A DNA stretch of 64,000 bases from Pseudomonas triticifolii (GTDB lineage Bacteria; Pseudomonadota; Gammaproteobacteria; Pseudomonadales; Pseudomonadaceae). The position numbers and the translations under genes are program-made. The notes under the pieces were generated by a model, which searched no databases, was not told where the DNA came from, and worked only from the letters and a program-made list of their open reading frames with translations. Positions 34,016-43,266 of the stretch are shown piece by piece (the stretch's first letter is position 1; the number at the start of each line of letters is the position of its first letter). The DNA lies in contig NZ_JACONV010000016.1 in the NCBI RefSeq assembly GCF_014358015.1, forward strand, positions 1 to 64,000. Direction: 5' to 3'.

Positions 34016-34207
34016 ATGTCCCTTACAGCGCTTTATGTTCAGTGTCACACCCGGGTCAGTTCGTTCATCAAGGACAGGGAGGCCGCTTCAGGTATCGAGT
34101 ACGCACTGGTGGCGGCGATGGTTGCGGTGGCGCTTGTAGCGTTTGTCCCTGGAATAAGCACCAGGATTACGGCGATTTTTAACCAGATCCAGACCGCGCT
34201 GACTTAA
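34016..34207 (+). CDS. flp: Flp major pilin
   Basis: A 63-residue type IVb prepilin. The motif ASGIEYALVAAMVAVALVAF has the Glu/Tyr pair expected at positions +5/+6 of the mature pilin. This puts cleavage after an alanine (REA|ASGIEY) where most Flp pilins have glycine (inference from spacing). The ATG at 34016 follows AAGGAG at seven bases; an earlier in-frame start at 33971 has no ribosome site. The prepilin peptidase for it is probably the gene at 54393. Confidence 0.93.
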   Translation: MSLTALYVQCHTRVSSFIKDREAASGIEYALVAAMVAVALVAFVPGISTRITAIFNQIQTALT

Positions 34208-34291
34208 ACGACTATTATCCGTGAGGCGCTTTTTTGCACAGGGAAATCTGGATATCCTGCTTGAAATGACCCACGTATAAAGGTGTTCACG

Positions 34292-34699
34292 ATGGCCCTT
34301 CAGCCGACCCGCCAACAACTGCTACTGGTCGATGACGAAGAGGACGCCAATGAAGAGTTGGCAGAGCTGCTCGAAGGCGAGGGGTTCTGCTGCTTTACGG
34401 CGTCCTCGGTCAAGATGGCCTTGCAGCAACTGACTCTTCACCCGGATATCGCGTTGGTGATCACTGACCTGCGCATGCCGGAAGAAAGCGGTATCCAGTT
34501 GATTCGTCATTTGAGGGATCACACTGCGCGCCAACACCTGCCCGTGATCGTCACCTCAGGCCATGCCGACATGGACGATGTCAGCGACATGCTGCGTCTG
34601 CAGGTGCTGGACCTGTTTCGCAAGCCGATCTACCACGTCCGCTTGCTGGAAACCCTCAATAACCTGTTTCCTGAGCCGAAGATCTTCCAGGTTCAGTGA
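34292..34699 (+). CDS. Stand-alone receiver-domain protein near flp
   Basis: 135 residues, a single response-regulator receiver domain and no output domain: acidic pocket DDEED near residue 11, phospho-aspartate in VITDLRMPEESG (about 58) and a lysine in FRKPI (about 111). It resembles the receiver of the PprB-like protein at 53441, so it could be a phosphate sink or competitor in that pathway. The ATG at 34292 follows AAAGG at eight bases; a GTG at 34283 is less likely. It is 84 bp after flp on the same strand. Confidence 0.85.
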   Translation: MALQPTRQQLLLVDDEEDANEELAELLEGEGFCCFTASSVKMALQQLTLHPDIALVITDLRMPEESGIQLIRHLRDHTARQHLPVIVTSGHADMDDVSDMLRLQVLDLFRKPIYHVRLLETLNNLFPEPKIFQVQ

Positions 34700-34828
34700 A
34701 CCCGTGCCTGACCTCTTTATCATGCTCAAAGCGCTCTGAGCAGCGTTCCCCGTTCTAACCAGGCCTCACTGGCTACCAGACCTGACTGGATAAATGCATA
34801 CCTTGTGGGATTTGTCGTAGGTGTAGCC

Positions 34829-37237
34829 TTAATCCACCACGCTGAACTCCACGCGTGCCGTCTGACCGCTTTCATCCAGTACGCTCAGTTGATAACGACC
34901 CAGCTTGTTCAGCGTCGGCGTGAAGTCCTGCTGGTTGTCGGTGTCTGCGACCTGCGCGCCATCGATGAACCACCAGCGGCGACCGCTGCCGCCTAGCGCC
35001 GATAGCTTGAGACGCAGGGCCTGACGGCTGGCGGCGGGCAGGCGCAGGTTATCGCCTTCGCGCACACCGACGATGCTCAGTGGCGGGGCCAGGTTGAGGT
35101 TGTGCGGCGGGCAGTCGGGGTCGGCCGCAGACAGACGCGCTTCGCGGCGTTCTGCGCGTGGCAGCCAGGGCTCCAGCGGGGCGGGCCACAGGGCGATGTC
35201 CTGCGGCTGTGCGTCCGGGCAACTGGCGGCGACGCGCAGTCCCTTGGCGTTGATCCAGATTCTTTCCTGTAACCCCAGCCCCAACGGTTGGTCGGCCGCT
35301 TGCAGCGTGGGCGGCGTGGTCCCGTCCAGGGTCCAGGCAAAGCGTTGGCGGCGACAATTCGGATCGCTCTTGCTCATCGGCTGACCCAGCGGCCAGCAGA
35401 TCGCGGCCACGCCAACCTTCATCGGCACGGGTTGCACTGGCGCGACAATGCCGCGCTGGCTGTCGCGATTCACCAGCACATCGTGCACCTGCAGCATCAA
35501 CGGCGCTGCCGACGCCAGCCCGAACTGCCCCGGCACCGGCGTGCCGTCGGGTCTGCCGATCCACACACCCACCAGAAAGCGCGGCCCGACGCCAATCGCC
35601 CAGGCGTCGCGAAAGCCATAGCTGGTGCCGGTCTTCCAGGCCAGTTGCGGACGCTGCACCAGTTCGGCGCGCGGGTCGATGTCCGGGCGCGACTGGCCAC
35701 TGAGAATCCGCCGAATGATCCACGCTGCGCCCGGCGACATCATCCGCCGCTCGCGCAAGCGATCCTGCGGCTGCAAGCGCACGTCGGCACTGCGTCCGCC
35801 ACGGGCGAAGGCGCTGTAGCCGGTCACCAGATCTTCCAGCCGACTGCCTGCGCCACCCAGAATCAGTGCAAGATTCGGCTCAGCCAGCGGCGGCAGGGTC
35901 AGCGGCACGCCGCCGTTGCGCAGTTCGGCGGCAAAGCGTTTCGGCCCATAGACTTCCAGCAACTGCACGGCAGGCAGGTTGAGCGACATCGATAACGCAG
36001 AACTGGCCGCCACCGGGCCGCCGAAACCGGTCGAGAAATTGCCCGGCCGGTAATCGCCATACCGGCGCGGCACGTCCTGCATCAGCGACTCGGAATGGAT
36101 CAGCCCGGCGTCCATCGCCATGCCATACAGGAATGGCTTGAGCGTCGAACCCGGCGAGCGCAGCGCAGTGACCATGTCCACATGGCCGAAACGCTTGGCG
36201 TCGTTGATGTCCACCGAACCGACGTAGGCGCGTACCGCCATGGTCTCGGCCTCGACCACCAGAATGGCCGCCGAGGTGCGTTCCGGCAGGCGTGCACGCC
36301 AGCCCAGCAACAGGTCTTCCATGCGCCGTTGCAGGCTGGCATCCAGTGTGGTGCGGATCAGCGGCGGGCTATTGGCGCGGTTCAGACGCCGGGCCAGCAG
36401 CGGGGCGAGGCTCGGCTCCTGGCGCGGTGCCAGCCACAGCGGTTCTTCCAGCGCTTCATTCACGCTGCCTTGCGGCCACACCTGAAATTCGGCCAGACGC
36501 CTGAGCACCTTGTCCCGTGCGACCTGAGCCCGCAGCGGATGACGATCCGGGCGCAGACGACTCGGTGCCTGGGGCAATACTGCCAGCAGCGCCGCTTCAG
36601 CGCGTGTCAGGTTATGCGGGGATTTGCCCAGATACGCCCAGCTGGCAGCCGCCACACCTTGCAATGTGCCGCCGAACGGAGCGCGGTTGAGGTAGATACC
36701 GAGGATCTGGTCTTTCGACAGATGCCATTCCAGCTGCGCGGTGCGCCACAGCTGGCGCAGCTTGCCGAACAGCGTGCGCGAGTGCGGATCGAGCAAACGT
36801 GCGACCTGCATCGACAACGTGCTGCCGCCCGACACCACCCGTGCGCCGCTGACGTTCTGCCAGGTGGCGCGTACCAGCGCCAGCGGGTTCACGCCGGGAT
36901 GGCTGTAGAACCAGCGATCCTCATAGGTCAGCAGAGCTTCGAGGTAATACGGCGACACCTGATCGTTGTTGACCGGATAGCGCCACACCCCATTGGCGTC
37001 GGCGAAGCGCCACAACGGCGTGCCGTCCTCGGCCAGCACTACGCGGGCCAGATCGTCCCTGGGCAGCGGCAGGGGCCAGATGCGATCGGCCAGCCAGAGC
37101 AGGACAACCAGCAACAACAGCGTGCACAGGGTCCAGCGCGCGGCTTTATAAAGACGCGAACGGGGCCGCGAGCCCGGTGCGGGCGTGCTGCTCAGGCGAC
37201 GCTTGCGCATGAGGCGCAGAAGAAATTCAGGTTTCAA
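34829..37237 (-). CDS. pbpC: Penicillin-binding protein 1C
   Basis: An 802-residue bifunctional peptidoglycan synthase: membrane anchor (about 34-52), glycosyltransferase domain with YEDRWFYSHPGVNP near 105-118, transpeptidase domain with STLK active serine, SLN and KTGTSYG, and a C-terminal BiPBP-C domain. The family is the partner of alpha-2-macroglobulin lipoproteins in periplasmic repair and defence. Here the macroglobulin gene at 37684-42630 is on the same strand but separated by a small opposite-strand gene. Confidence 0.95.
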   Translation of the reverse strand: MKPEFLLRLMRKRRLSSTPAPGSRPRSRLYKAARWTLCTLLLLVVLLWLADRIWPLPLPRDDLARVVLAEDGTPLWRFADANGVWRYPVNNDQVSPYYLEALLTYEDRWFYSHPGVNPLALVRATWQNVSGARVVSGGSTLSMQVARLLDPHSRTLFGKLRQLWRTAQLEWHLSKDQILGIYLNRAPFGGTLQGVAAASWAYLGKSPHNLTRAEAALLAVLPQAPSRLRPDRHPLRAQVARDKVLRRLAEFQVWPQGSVNEALEEPLWLAPRQEPSLAPLLARRLNRANSPPLIRTTLDASLQRRMEDLLLGWRARLPERTSAAILVVEAETMAVRAYVGSVDINDAKRFGHVDMVTALRSPGSTLKPFLYGMAMDAGLIHSESLMQDVPRRYGDYRPGNFSTGFGGPVAASSALSMSLNLPAVQLLEVYGPKRFAAELRNGGVPLTLPPLAEPNLALILGGAGSRLEDLVTGYSAFARGGRSADVRLQPQDRLRERRMMSPGAAWIIRRILSGQSRPDIDPRAELVQRPQLAWKTGTSYGFRDAWAIGVGPRFLVGVWIGRPDGTPVPGQFGLASAAPLMLQVHDVLVNRDSQRGIVAPVQPVPMKVGVAAICWPLGQPMSKSDPNCRRQRFAWTLDGTTPPTLQAADQPLGLGLQERIWINAKGLRVAASCPDAQPQDIALWPAPLEPWLPRAERREARLSAADPDCPPHNLNLAPPLSIVGVREGDNLRLPAASRQALRLKLSALGGSGRRWWFIDGAQVADTDNQQDFTPTLNKLGRYQLSVLDESGQTARVEFSVVD

Positions 37238-37332
37238 TGCAAAGAGCCTTTATGATCCACGGAACCTGACACGGCTGGCGACAGCCAAAGTGCACAGATC
37301 AATTTATTCATGGCCCCAATCAGGATGGACAT

Positions 37333-37626
37333 ATGCAGGTAGAAGGCTTTTTTGAATGGCTCGGGCAGGCAATCGGCGCGGTCATCCGCTTTTTCGTCGA
37401 CGGTCTGGCATGGTTGTTCAACGGGTTCACCCACGCGGGCGGCAACTTTGTCGACGGGCTGTCCCGTACGTTGGGCATGGACACCTCGCTGATCAGCATC
37501 GTGGCGCTGATCATCGGGCTGATGCTGCTGTACTCCGCCGTCCGGGCTTTCATGCGTGCGTCGATCATCCTGGGGATCATCTGGCTGGCACTGGGCCTGT
37601 GGCTGTTGAGCTGGATCATTCACTGA
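37333..37626 (+). CDS. Small conserved membrane protein between pbpC and yfhM
   Basis: A 97-residue protein with an amphipathic N-terminus (FFEWLGQAIGAVIRFFVDG) and two hydrophobic helices near residues 52-70 and 76-95. No known function; proteins of this form occur at the pbpC/alpha-2-macroglobulin locus in Pseudomonas (general recollection, not checked). It starts at the ATG at 37333 after GGATGG. It is on the + strand, against its neighbours, and ends at an inverted repeat (37650-37675). Confidence 0.8.
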   Translation: MQVEGFFEWLGQAIGAVIRFFVDGLAWLFNGFTHAGGNFVDGLSRTLGMDTSLISIVALIIGLMLLYSAVRAFMRASIILGIIWLALGLWLLSWIIH

Positions 37627-37649
37627 TTCAACCCACCTTCCATCGGCTG

Positions 37650-37675
37650 ACGTGCCCCTGAACAAGCGGGCACGT
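37650..37675. terminator. Inverted repeat between convergent genes
   Basis: ACGTGCCC / GGGCACGT, an 8 bp perfect stem with a 10 bp loop, in the 57 bp between the small membrane protein gene and the end of yfhM, so it suits a shared terminator, though without T-runs. Confidence 0.55.
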
Positions 37676-37683
37676 ACTGCGGA

Positions 37684-40600
37684 TCACTTGCCCTTCACGA
37701 CCATCTGCGCAGGCGCATCACCCAGAGCCTGCCAGTTCGGACGATACATCGACTCCACCTGCGGCGGCGGAACACGATACGTGCCAGGCGTCACCGCGCG
37801 CGCCAGATACAGCAAGTGCACGCTGGTGCCACTGTTGATATCCAGCGCTGCGACGTAACGATCGCCACGGTATTCCTGGTGCTTGATGCCCGCGTTTTCC
37901 ATCGACTCGCGAAGGGTCTTAACCTCTTCACTGGCGTCAGCCAGACTGGCCGAACTTTGCGCCAGGTTCTGGTTTTCCAGCTCAAGACCGGCTGGCAGCA
38001 AGTCCACGACCAGTGCGTCCGGGACCCGCTGACGGGCACTGACTTCCAGGTGCACCAGAACCAGTTGCCCGGTTTTCAGTGCGCCGACATTCAGCGGCGC
38101 GCCGCTGAGGCTCAGGTACTCACGACGGATGCCGAGGTTCTCGCCACCGGCAACCGGTGCCTGCGTTGGATAACCCGAAACAGTCAGTTGCTGATAAAGC
38201 GGATCGCTGCTTTCGTTGTGGACTGACAGCGGCGACGTGAGCAGTGGGCCGTCGAGTTTCAGGGCTGGCTGTTTATTGCTCAGATCACGCCCTTCAGTAC
38301 CGCTGGTGAGCTTCGCTGTCCAGTCCTTGTCTGGCTTGTTCAGCAGGTTGCGACCGGCGAGGAACAGCGAGTTGCTTTCCTGAGTCGACAGATAACCGTT
38401 GGCGGCGACTTCATCGGCCAGCGTAAACAGGCGTTCATCGCGCTTGTCCTTGGCCAGGTCGTTCTCTTCCAGCAGTGCCAGAATCAGCGCCTGATCACGC
38501 AGCGAGCTGCCGTAGTCGGCCAGCCATTCGTTCTTGCGACTGATGGCCAGACCCGCCGTCAGCGCCAGATCGGCACGCGGCTTGTCGCCCATCTTCTCCA
38601 GCGCGACGGCCAGTTGCACCAGCGGCAGGCCGGAACGGGCATCGCTGCGGCGATCGAACAGGCTGCGCAGGGCGGCCAGCGGCGCCTGCTGACTGCGCGA
38701 CAGTACCAGACCGGCATAGGCCTGAACCGCGAAGCGGGTGTGCTCGGCGTTCTGGCTGTAGTTGACCTGAATCTGGCCGGCGTCCTGCAAGTAGCGCAGC
38801 AGGCGTTCGTTGGCTTTCTTCAGCGAGTCTGGCGGTACGGCAAAGCCCTGATCACGCGCACGCAACAGGAAGTCGGTGACATAGGCGGTCAGCCAGTATT
38901 CCTCTTCACTGTCCGAGCCCCACAGACCGAAACTGCCGTTGTAACGCTGCATGCCCAGCAGGCGTTCGATACCGATCTCGACCTTGCGCTTGCGTTCGGC
39001 ATCCGGCTCGCCCTTCAGGCCCAGACGCTTGAGCGTTGCGGCGTCAGCGTACAGCGACGGGTACAGGCCGCTCGCGGTCTGCTCCAGGCAGCCATAAGGA
39101 TAGGCTTTGAGCGCACGAATCTGTTCGCCCAGGTTCAGCGGCGGACGGCTCGACAGCGACAGCATGGCTTCGCGGCCCGCCGGTTCAAAGGCTTCCAGCG
39201 CGCCCTCCGGCAGGCTCCACGGCTGATCGTTCAGGGTTGCCCGGTAATGCTTGAGCAGAGCCGGGTAGGCCGGACGCACACCGACGGTCCATTCACGGGA
39301 GAATGCAGGCAGGTTTTCGCCCGGCAGGTTCAGGCCTTCGACCTGCACTTTGATCTTGCCCTGACCCAGGCCGCCTTGCGCCAACACCGGTATTTTCAGG
39401 GTGACGCGCTGGCCTTGCTTGAGTTGCAGCGACTTGAGCTGATCGCCGCCGGGAATGCTCAACTGGCCTTCGGCGCTGACCTTGACGTCCAGCTTCTGAG
39501 CCGTGCCCGACAGGTTGGAGACGTCCAGTGCCACGTTGGTCTGGTCACCACCCGCCAGGAAACGCGGCGTCGACAGCTCGGCAATGATGGGCGCTGCGAC
39601 CACGGTTTTCGCTTCGGCCATGCCGTAGCGGTCTTCGGTCCAGGCCTGCGCCATGATGCGCAGTTCGCCGTTGAAGTCCGGAATGTCTACGCTGACTTCG
39701 CCTTCACCGGCGTCGTTCAGGGTCACCGGCGCACTTTGCAGGGCCACGATCGTGACGCTGGTGTCAGGACGTTTGCCGCCCTTGGCCAGGGCGTCACCAC
39801 CAAAGGCGAGGCTGGCCACACGGCCCTGACCGGCTTCGATCAACTGGCCGTAGATGTCCAGTTGGTCTGCGCCGTATTCCTTGCGACCAAACAGGCTGGC
39901 GAACGGATCCGGGGTTGCGTAACTGGTGATGTTGAGGATGCCGACGTCCACGGCCGAGACCAGCACGCGTACCTGTTTGGGCACGCTGCCATCGGCGTTT
40001 TTCGCGGCAACCTTGAGTTTGAGCGGTTGTTTGGGACGCATCTTCTCCGGCGCAGTAACGGTCAATGCCAGCTTGCGTTGCGAGCGGTCCAGCGGCAGGT
40101 GCAGAACGCCTACAGCGCGCTTGGGCGTGACGTTAGCCTTGCGCTCGCCGGGACGTACCACCAGTGCCGTCACGTACAGGTCGTGACGCGCCCATTGCTT
40201 GTCCAGTGGAATGTCGAACGATTTGCCTTCGACCGGCACGTCGATTTCCTTCCACCACAGCGGGCCTTCACTGGATTCGACCAGCAGATAGCCTTTGCCT
40301 GCGGCAGGAGGCGTTACTGTGATTTTGGCGGTGTCGCCGTCGTTGTAAGCGGGCTTGTCCAGCGCGAGCTTGACCTGATCCGGTCTGACCGCGCCGCCGT
40401 CAGTGTTGTCCTGCCAGCGGTAACCGGCCCAGAAACGCATGCTGCTGACCATGCCAGTGGATGGGTCTTCCACTTCGACGCGATACGGGCCCCACTCGAC
40501 CGGGAAGCTGATTTTGGCCGTGGAGTCCTTTTTGAGGCTGACGGTTTCTTCGTTCAGGTTGAGGAATTTCTCGTTGAAGTGGTAGCTCCAGCCATCGTCG

Positions 40601-42630
40601 GCCGAGTAGTTCCAGTAGTAGTCGCGGCGTTCGCGAATCAGGCGCACTTTGACGTTGTCGGCCGCCAGCTTGTTGCCTGCGGCGTCTGCCATGACGATTT
40701 CGAACTCGGCCGGACCGTCGCCGTCGGTCTGCGCTTCGCCTTTGCCGGCTTGCTCGTCGTATTCATCACCACCGGTGCTGCTGCCGAACAACGCACGTAC
40801 GCCGGGCAACTGCTCGGCAGGCCAGATCGGCTGCACCAGGCGGCGAGTAATCGGACGGCCGCCGGATTCCTGCAGGCTGGCTTGCAGAATCAGTTGCAAC
40901 GGGGATTTGGCTTCAGCCCATTTGGTTTCAACCTCCAGGGTCGTCTGGCCATTGGGGTCGAGGGTGACAGGCTCCAGATCGACGTCGTGCTTGAGGTCTT
41001 CCTCGGTGATGGAGCCGAACTGGTAGCCCGGCAGTTTCGGCACCGCTTCGCGCAGGGGGCGCACGTACACCTGACCGGTCAGGGTGTTGCCCGACGCGGG
41101 GGCGCCATAGAGGTAGCGTCCGGTGATGTCGAACTGCGGGTTATCGGCAGGCGCGACGGGTTCATCGCTGCCCTTGAGTTCCAGCGCCAGACGTTCCGGC
41201 AGGAAGTCCTCGACCTTGAATTCGTAGAGTTGCGGCTTGCCGTCACCCAGGTCGAACACCAACTGCCAGCGTCCGGTCGGGGCTTCGTCAGCGAGCGGCA
41301 GTTGATACTGGTAGAAGCCATCCTTGTCGGCTTCCCAGACGAACTTGCGGCTGACCTGGTCGTCAGGGCGGCGCACTTCGACGGTGATCGGCTGCGGCTT
41401 GACGTTCTTGCCGTCGCTGTCGCGCAGCAGGCCGTTGAGCAATACGGTTTCGCCAGGACGATACAGGTCGCGCGGGCCGAAGATGAAGAATTGCAGCGGG
41501 TGAGCCTGCGGGCCGGAAATGTCGAACTCGGCCAGGTCCAGCGCCGAGCTGTTCAGGCGCAGCATGCTGGTCTGTTCATCCTTGTGCGCCAGCACCACTG
41601 CGGCCTTGGCAGGCAACGGCAGTTGCAGGTGGCCGTCGCTCTCGGTCTTGCCTTGGGCCACGACCTTGCCGTTGTCATCGTAGACCTCGACGTTCACGCC
41701 ATCGATGGCCTTGCCACCTTCCAGCGCCTGAGTGAACACATCCAGACGATTGCTGTAGCGGTGCACCGACAGCCCGATGTCACTGAGCGTGAACAGGGTC
41801 GCAGGTTGTGAATAACTGTAAGTGCCCGAGGCACGCATCACTGCCAGATAAACCCCTGGCTGTTGCAGGGCCTTGATTCCGGCAATCGGCAGCAGCAAGG
41901 TTTCGCGGGTGTTGCGTGCAGGCTTGAGGTCGAAGCGCCCGCCGTAGACCAGATCGGCCATGGGCAACAGCTCTTCGGAACCGTAACTGGACAGGCTCGA
42001 CGCGCCATCCCATTGGGCGAGGAAGCTGGGCATCGAGTCGGGTTTGACGCGAAAGAATTCGACATCGACCTTGTCGACGTTCAGTGCGATCACCGGCAGG
42101 CCCTCGGCCAGACGGGTCGGCAGCAGGCTGCCACGGCTGGCAAAACCCACGGACGGCTGCAGGTCGCGGGTTTCCAGACGGCTGATGAACTCAGCCGCGA
42201 GCTTGGCCTTGTTGACGGCCAGCAATCCGGCATCGACGGTCAGGACCAGTTTGCGTTGCGGTTCCAGATGGCGCAGACGCAGCTCCATCAGGTTGTCGGA
42301 CAGCTCCCATGCGCCATCGACCTTGCCGTTCTTGCTGTCCACCAGGTGCAGCTTCTCGCCGAATTTCTGTTCCGGGTCCAGCGGCACGGAAAAACTCACC
42401 GACAGGGTGCTGGCACCATCGACCTGGATCTCAGAGACGTCGATGACCGTCAGCTCGCGGCCTGCATAGCGCTTGCTCAGCGCTGCAATGTCGACTGCCG
42501 GCTTGGGCTTTGTCTCGGTCGCCGTCTGAGTGGCCGGTGCCGCTGCGGGCGCAGGCTTTTGCGAGGTGGAAGAATCACAGGCGCTCAGCAGCGCAAGCGC
42601 GCAAGCCAAAAACAGTCCTTTGTTGAACAT
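37684..42630 (-). CDS. yfhM: Alpha-2-macroglobulin lipoprotein YfhM
   Basis: A giant periplasmic lipoprotein of 1648 residues that traps proteases when its bait region is cut. It has the signal peptide and lipobox LLSAC (Cys near 18), MG domains through the N-terminal half, an alpha-2-macroglobulin domain, and the intact thioester motif GCLEQ with the reactive Cys at about residue 1181, flanked by YPYGCLEQTASGLYP, followed by the helical TED and the C-terminal domain. Pairs with PbpC. The start is uncertain: ATGs at 42651 and 42642 lie upstream with no ribosome site, and 42630 gives a compact signal peptide. Confidence 0.93.
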   Translation of the reverse strand: MFNKGLFLACALALLSACDSSTSQKPAPAAAPATQTATETKPKPAVDIAALSKRYAGRELTVIDVSEIQVDGASTLSVSFSVPLDPEQKFGEKLHLVDSKNGKVDGAWELSDNLMELRLRHLEPQRKLVLTVDAGLLAVNKAKLAAEFISRLETRDLQPSVGFASRGSLLPTRLAEGLPVIALNVDKVDVEFFRVKPDSMPSFLAQWDGASSLSSYGSEELLPMADLVYGGRFDLKPARNTRETLLLPIAGIKALQQPGVYLAVMRASGTYSYSQPATLFTLSDIGLSVHRYSNRLDVFTQALEGGKAIDGVNVEVYDDNGKVVAQGKTESDGHLQLPLPAKAAVVLAHKDEQTSMLRLNSSALDLAEFDISGPQAHPLQFFIFGPRDLYRPGETVLLNGLLRDSDGKNVKPQPITVEVRRPDDQVSRKFVWEADKDGFYQYQLPLADEAPTGRWQLVFDLGDGKPQLYEFKVEDFLPERLALELKGSDEPVAPADNPQFDITGRYLYGAPASGNTLTGQVYVRPLREAVPKLPGYQFGSITEEDLKHDVDLEPVTLDPNGQTTLEVETKWAEAKSPLQLILQASLQESGGRPITRRLVQPIWPAEQLPGVRALFGSSTGGDEYDEQAGKGEAQTDGDGPAEFEIVMADAAGNKLAADNVKVRLIRERRDYYWNYSADDGWSYHFNEKFLNLNEETVSLKKDSTAKISFPVEWGPYRVEVEDPSTGMVSSMRFWAGYRWQDNTDGGAVRPDQVKLALDKPAYNDGDTAKITVTPPAAGKGYLLVESSEGPLWWKEIDVPVEGKSFDIPLDKQWARHDLYVTALVVRPGERKANVTPKRAVGVLHLPLDRSQRKLALTVTAPEKMRPKQPLKLKVAAKNADGSVPKQVRVLVSAVDVGILNITSYATPDPFASLFGRKEYGADQLDIYGQLIEAGQGRVASLAFGGDALAKGGKRPDTSVTIVALQSAPVTLNDAGEGEVSVDIPDFNGELRIMAQAWTEDRYGMAEAKTVVAAPIIAELSTPRFLAGGDQTNVALDVSNLSGTAQKLDVKVSAEGQLSIPGGDQLKSLQLKQGQRVTLKIPVLAQGGLGQGKIKVQVEGLNLPGENLPAFSREWTVGVRPAYPALLKHYRATLNDQPWSLPEGALEAFEPAGREAMLSLSSRPPLNLGEQIRALKAYPYGCLEQTASGLYPSLYADAATLKRLGLKGEPDAERKRKVEIGIERLLGMQRYNGSFGLWGSDSEEEYWLTAYVTDFLLRARDQGFAVPPDSLKKANERLLRYLQDAGQIQVNYSQNAEHTRFAVQAYAGLVLSRSQQAPLAALRSLFDRRSDARSGLPLVQLAVALEKMGDKPRADLALTAGLAISRKNEWLADYGSSLRDQALILALLEENDLAKDKRDERLFTLADEVAANGYLSTQESNSLFLAGRNLLNKPDKDWTAKLTSGTEGRDLSNKQPALKLDGPLLTSPLSVHNESSDPLYQQLTVSGYPTQAPVAGGENLGIRREYLSLSGAPLNVGALKTGQLVLVHLEVSARQRVPDALVVDLLPAGLELENQNLAQSSASLADASEEVKTLRESMENAGIKHQEYRGDRYVAALDINSGTSVHLLYLARAVTPGTYRVPPPQVESMYRPNWQALGDAPAQMVVKGK

Positions 42631-42898
42631 TTGGGCACTCATCGACGGCATTGGAGAAGGGGCTGTAACGGGGGAGACTATATAGCAGTCAGGGTTACAA
42701 TTATTACGAAGCGCGCGAATAGACCTTCGGATTGAGACTTTGTTCGCAGCCGGACGTGTAATGGCTCATTGAGAGGATGATCGAGCCCATCACTCTTTGT
42801 TCATTGCTCATACGCAAGCCCGTTGAAGACACTCTATTTTTTGCGGGAGGTGCCGCTGCCTGTTCGGGGCTGCGCTGTCTCGCGGCAAACTCGGGACT

Positions 42899-42922
42899 GT
42901 GGGAGGCGGCTTGCCGGCGATG
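42899..42922. repeat. REP-like element
   Basis: TGTGGGAGGCGGCTTGCCGGCGAT, a second subtype of REP, with GGCGGC/GCCGGC stem around CTTG, typical of extragenic Pseudomonas palindromes. Confidence 0.7.
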
Positions 42923-43040
42923 AAGCCCGCACGATTTATCAGAAAATCGCTATCATCAGTCATCGCGGACTGGGCGGCGTTCCGGTTGTCCTGGAAAGGG
43001 GCGGTACATCCGATGAAGATGCAGTGCAAGAGCGACTGCA

Positions 43041-43117
43041 TTCGCGGACAAGTCCGCTCCTACGACCCCGAAGTGAACTAAATACTTAAATACTGTAGGA
43101 GCGGACTTGTCCGCGAA
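43041..43117. repeat. REPIN: two REPs in inverted orientation
   Basis: The 23 bp left arm (43041-43063) is repeated exactly, reverse-complemented, at 43095-43117, with 31 bp between. Each arm is itself an imperfect palindrome (GCGGAC/GTCCGC). The pair would form a long hairpin in single strands or RNA. This is the REPIN form that is moved by RAYT transposases in Pseudomonas; no RAYT gene is in the window. Confidence 0.88.
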
Positions 43118-43266
43118 AAGGCCAGTGCAGCCGACACATGTTCAGCCGCTGAACTGCAGCTTTTCGCCCATAAACAAAACCTGCGTTGATTCAGGGGAAT
43201 GTGCAGACCTTCAGTCGGCAAACCCTCGCAGGGCTCGCTACAATGCCCGCCTTCCCGGGAGTCCTC

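Larger units (their letters stand above)
42652..43266. other. REP-rich gap between yfhM and the MATE gene
   Basis: 615 bp without a supported gene. It contains a REP-like palindrome (42899-42922), then a pair of identical REP sequences in inverted order (43041-43063 and 43095-43117). Promoters for yfhM and the MATE gene must lie at its two ends. The short frames it contains use REP sequence as coding and have no ribosome sites. Confidence 0.7.

Noticed and set aside
38614..41811. A very long open frame on the + strand, over 1000 codons, opposite yfhM
   Set aside because: It mirrors yfhM in high-GC sequence, has Gln/Arg/Val-rich composition without any domain, and no ribosome site. It is an antisense artefact.
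42823..43089. Small open frames between yfhM and the MATE gene
   Set aside because: They translate through REP palindromes, have no ribosome sites and overlap repeats on both strands.
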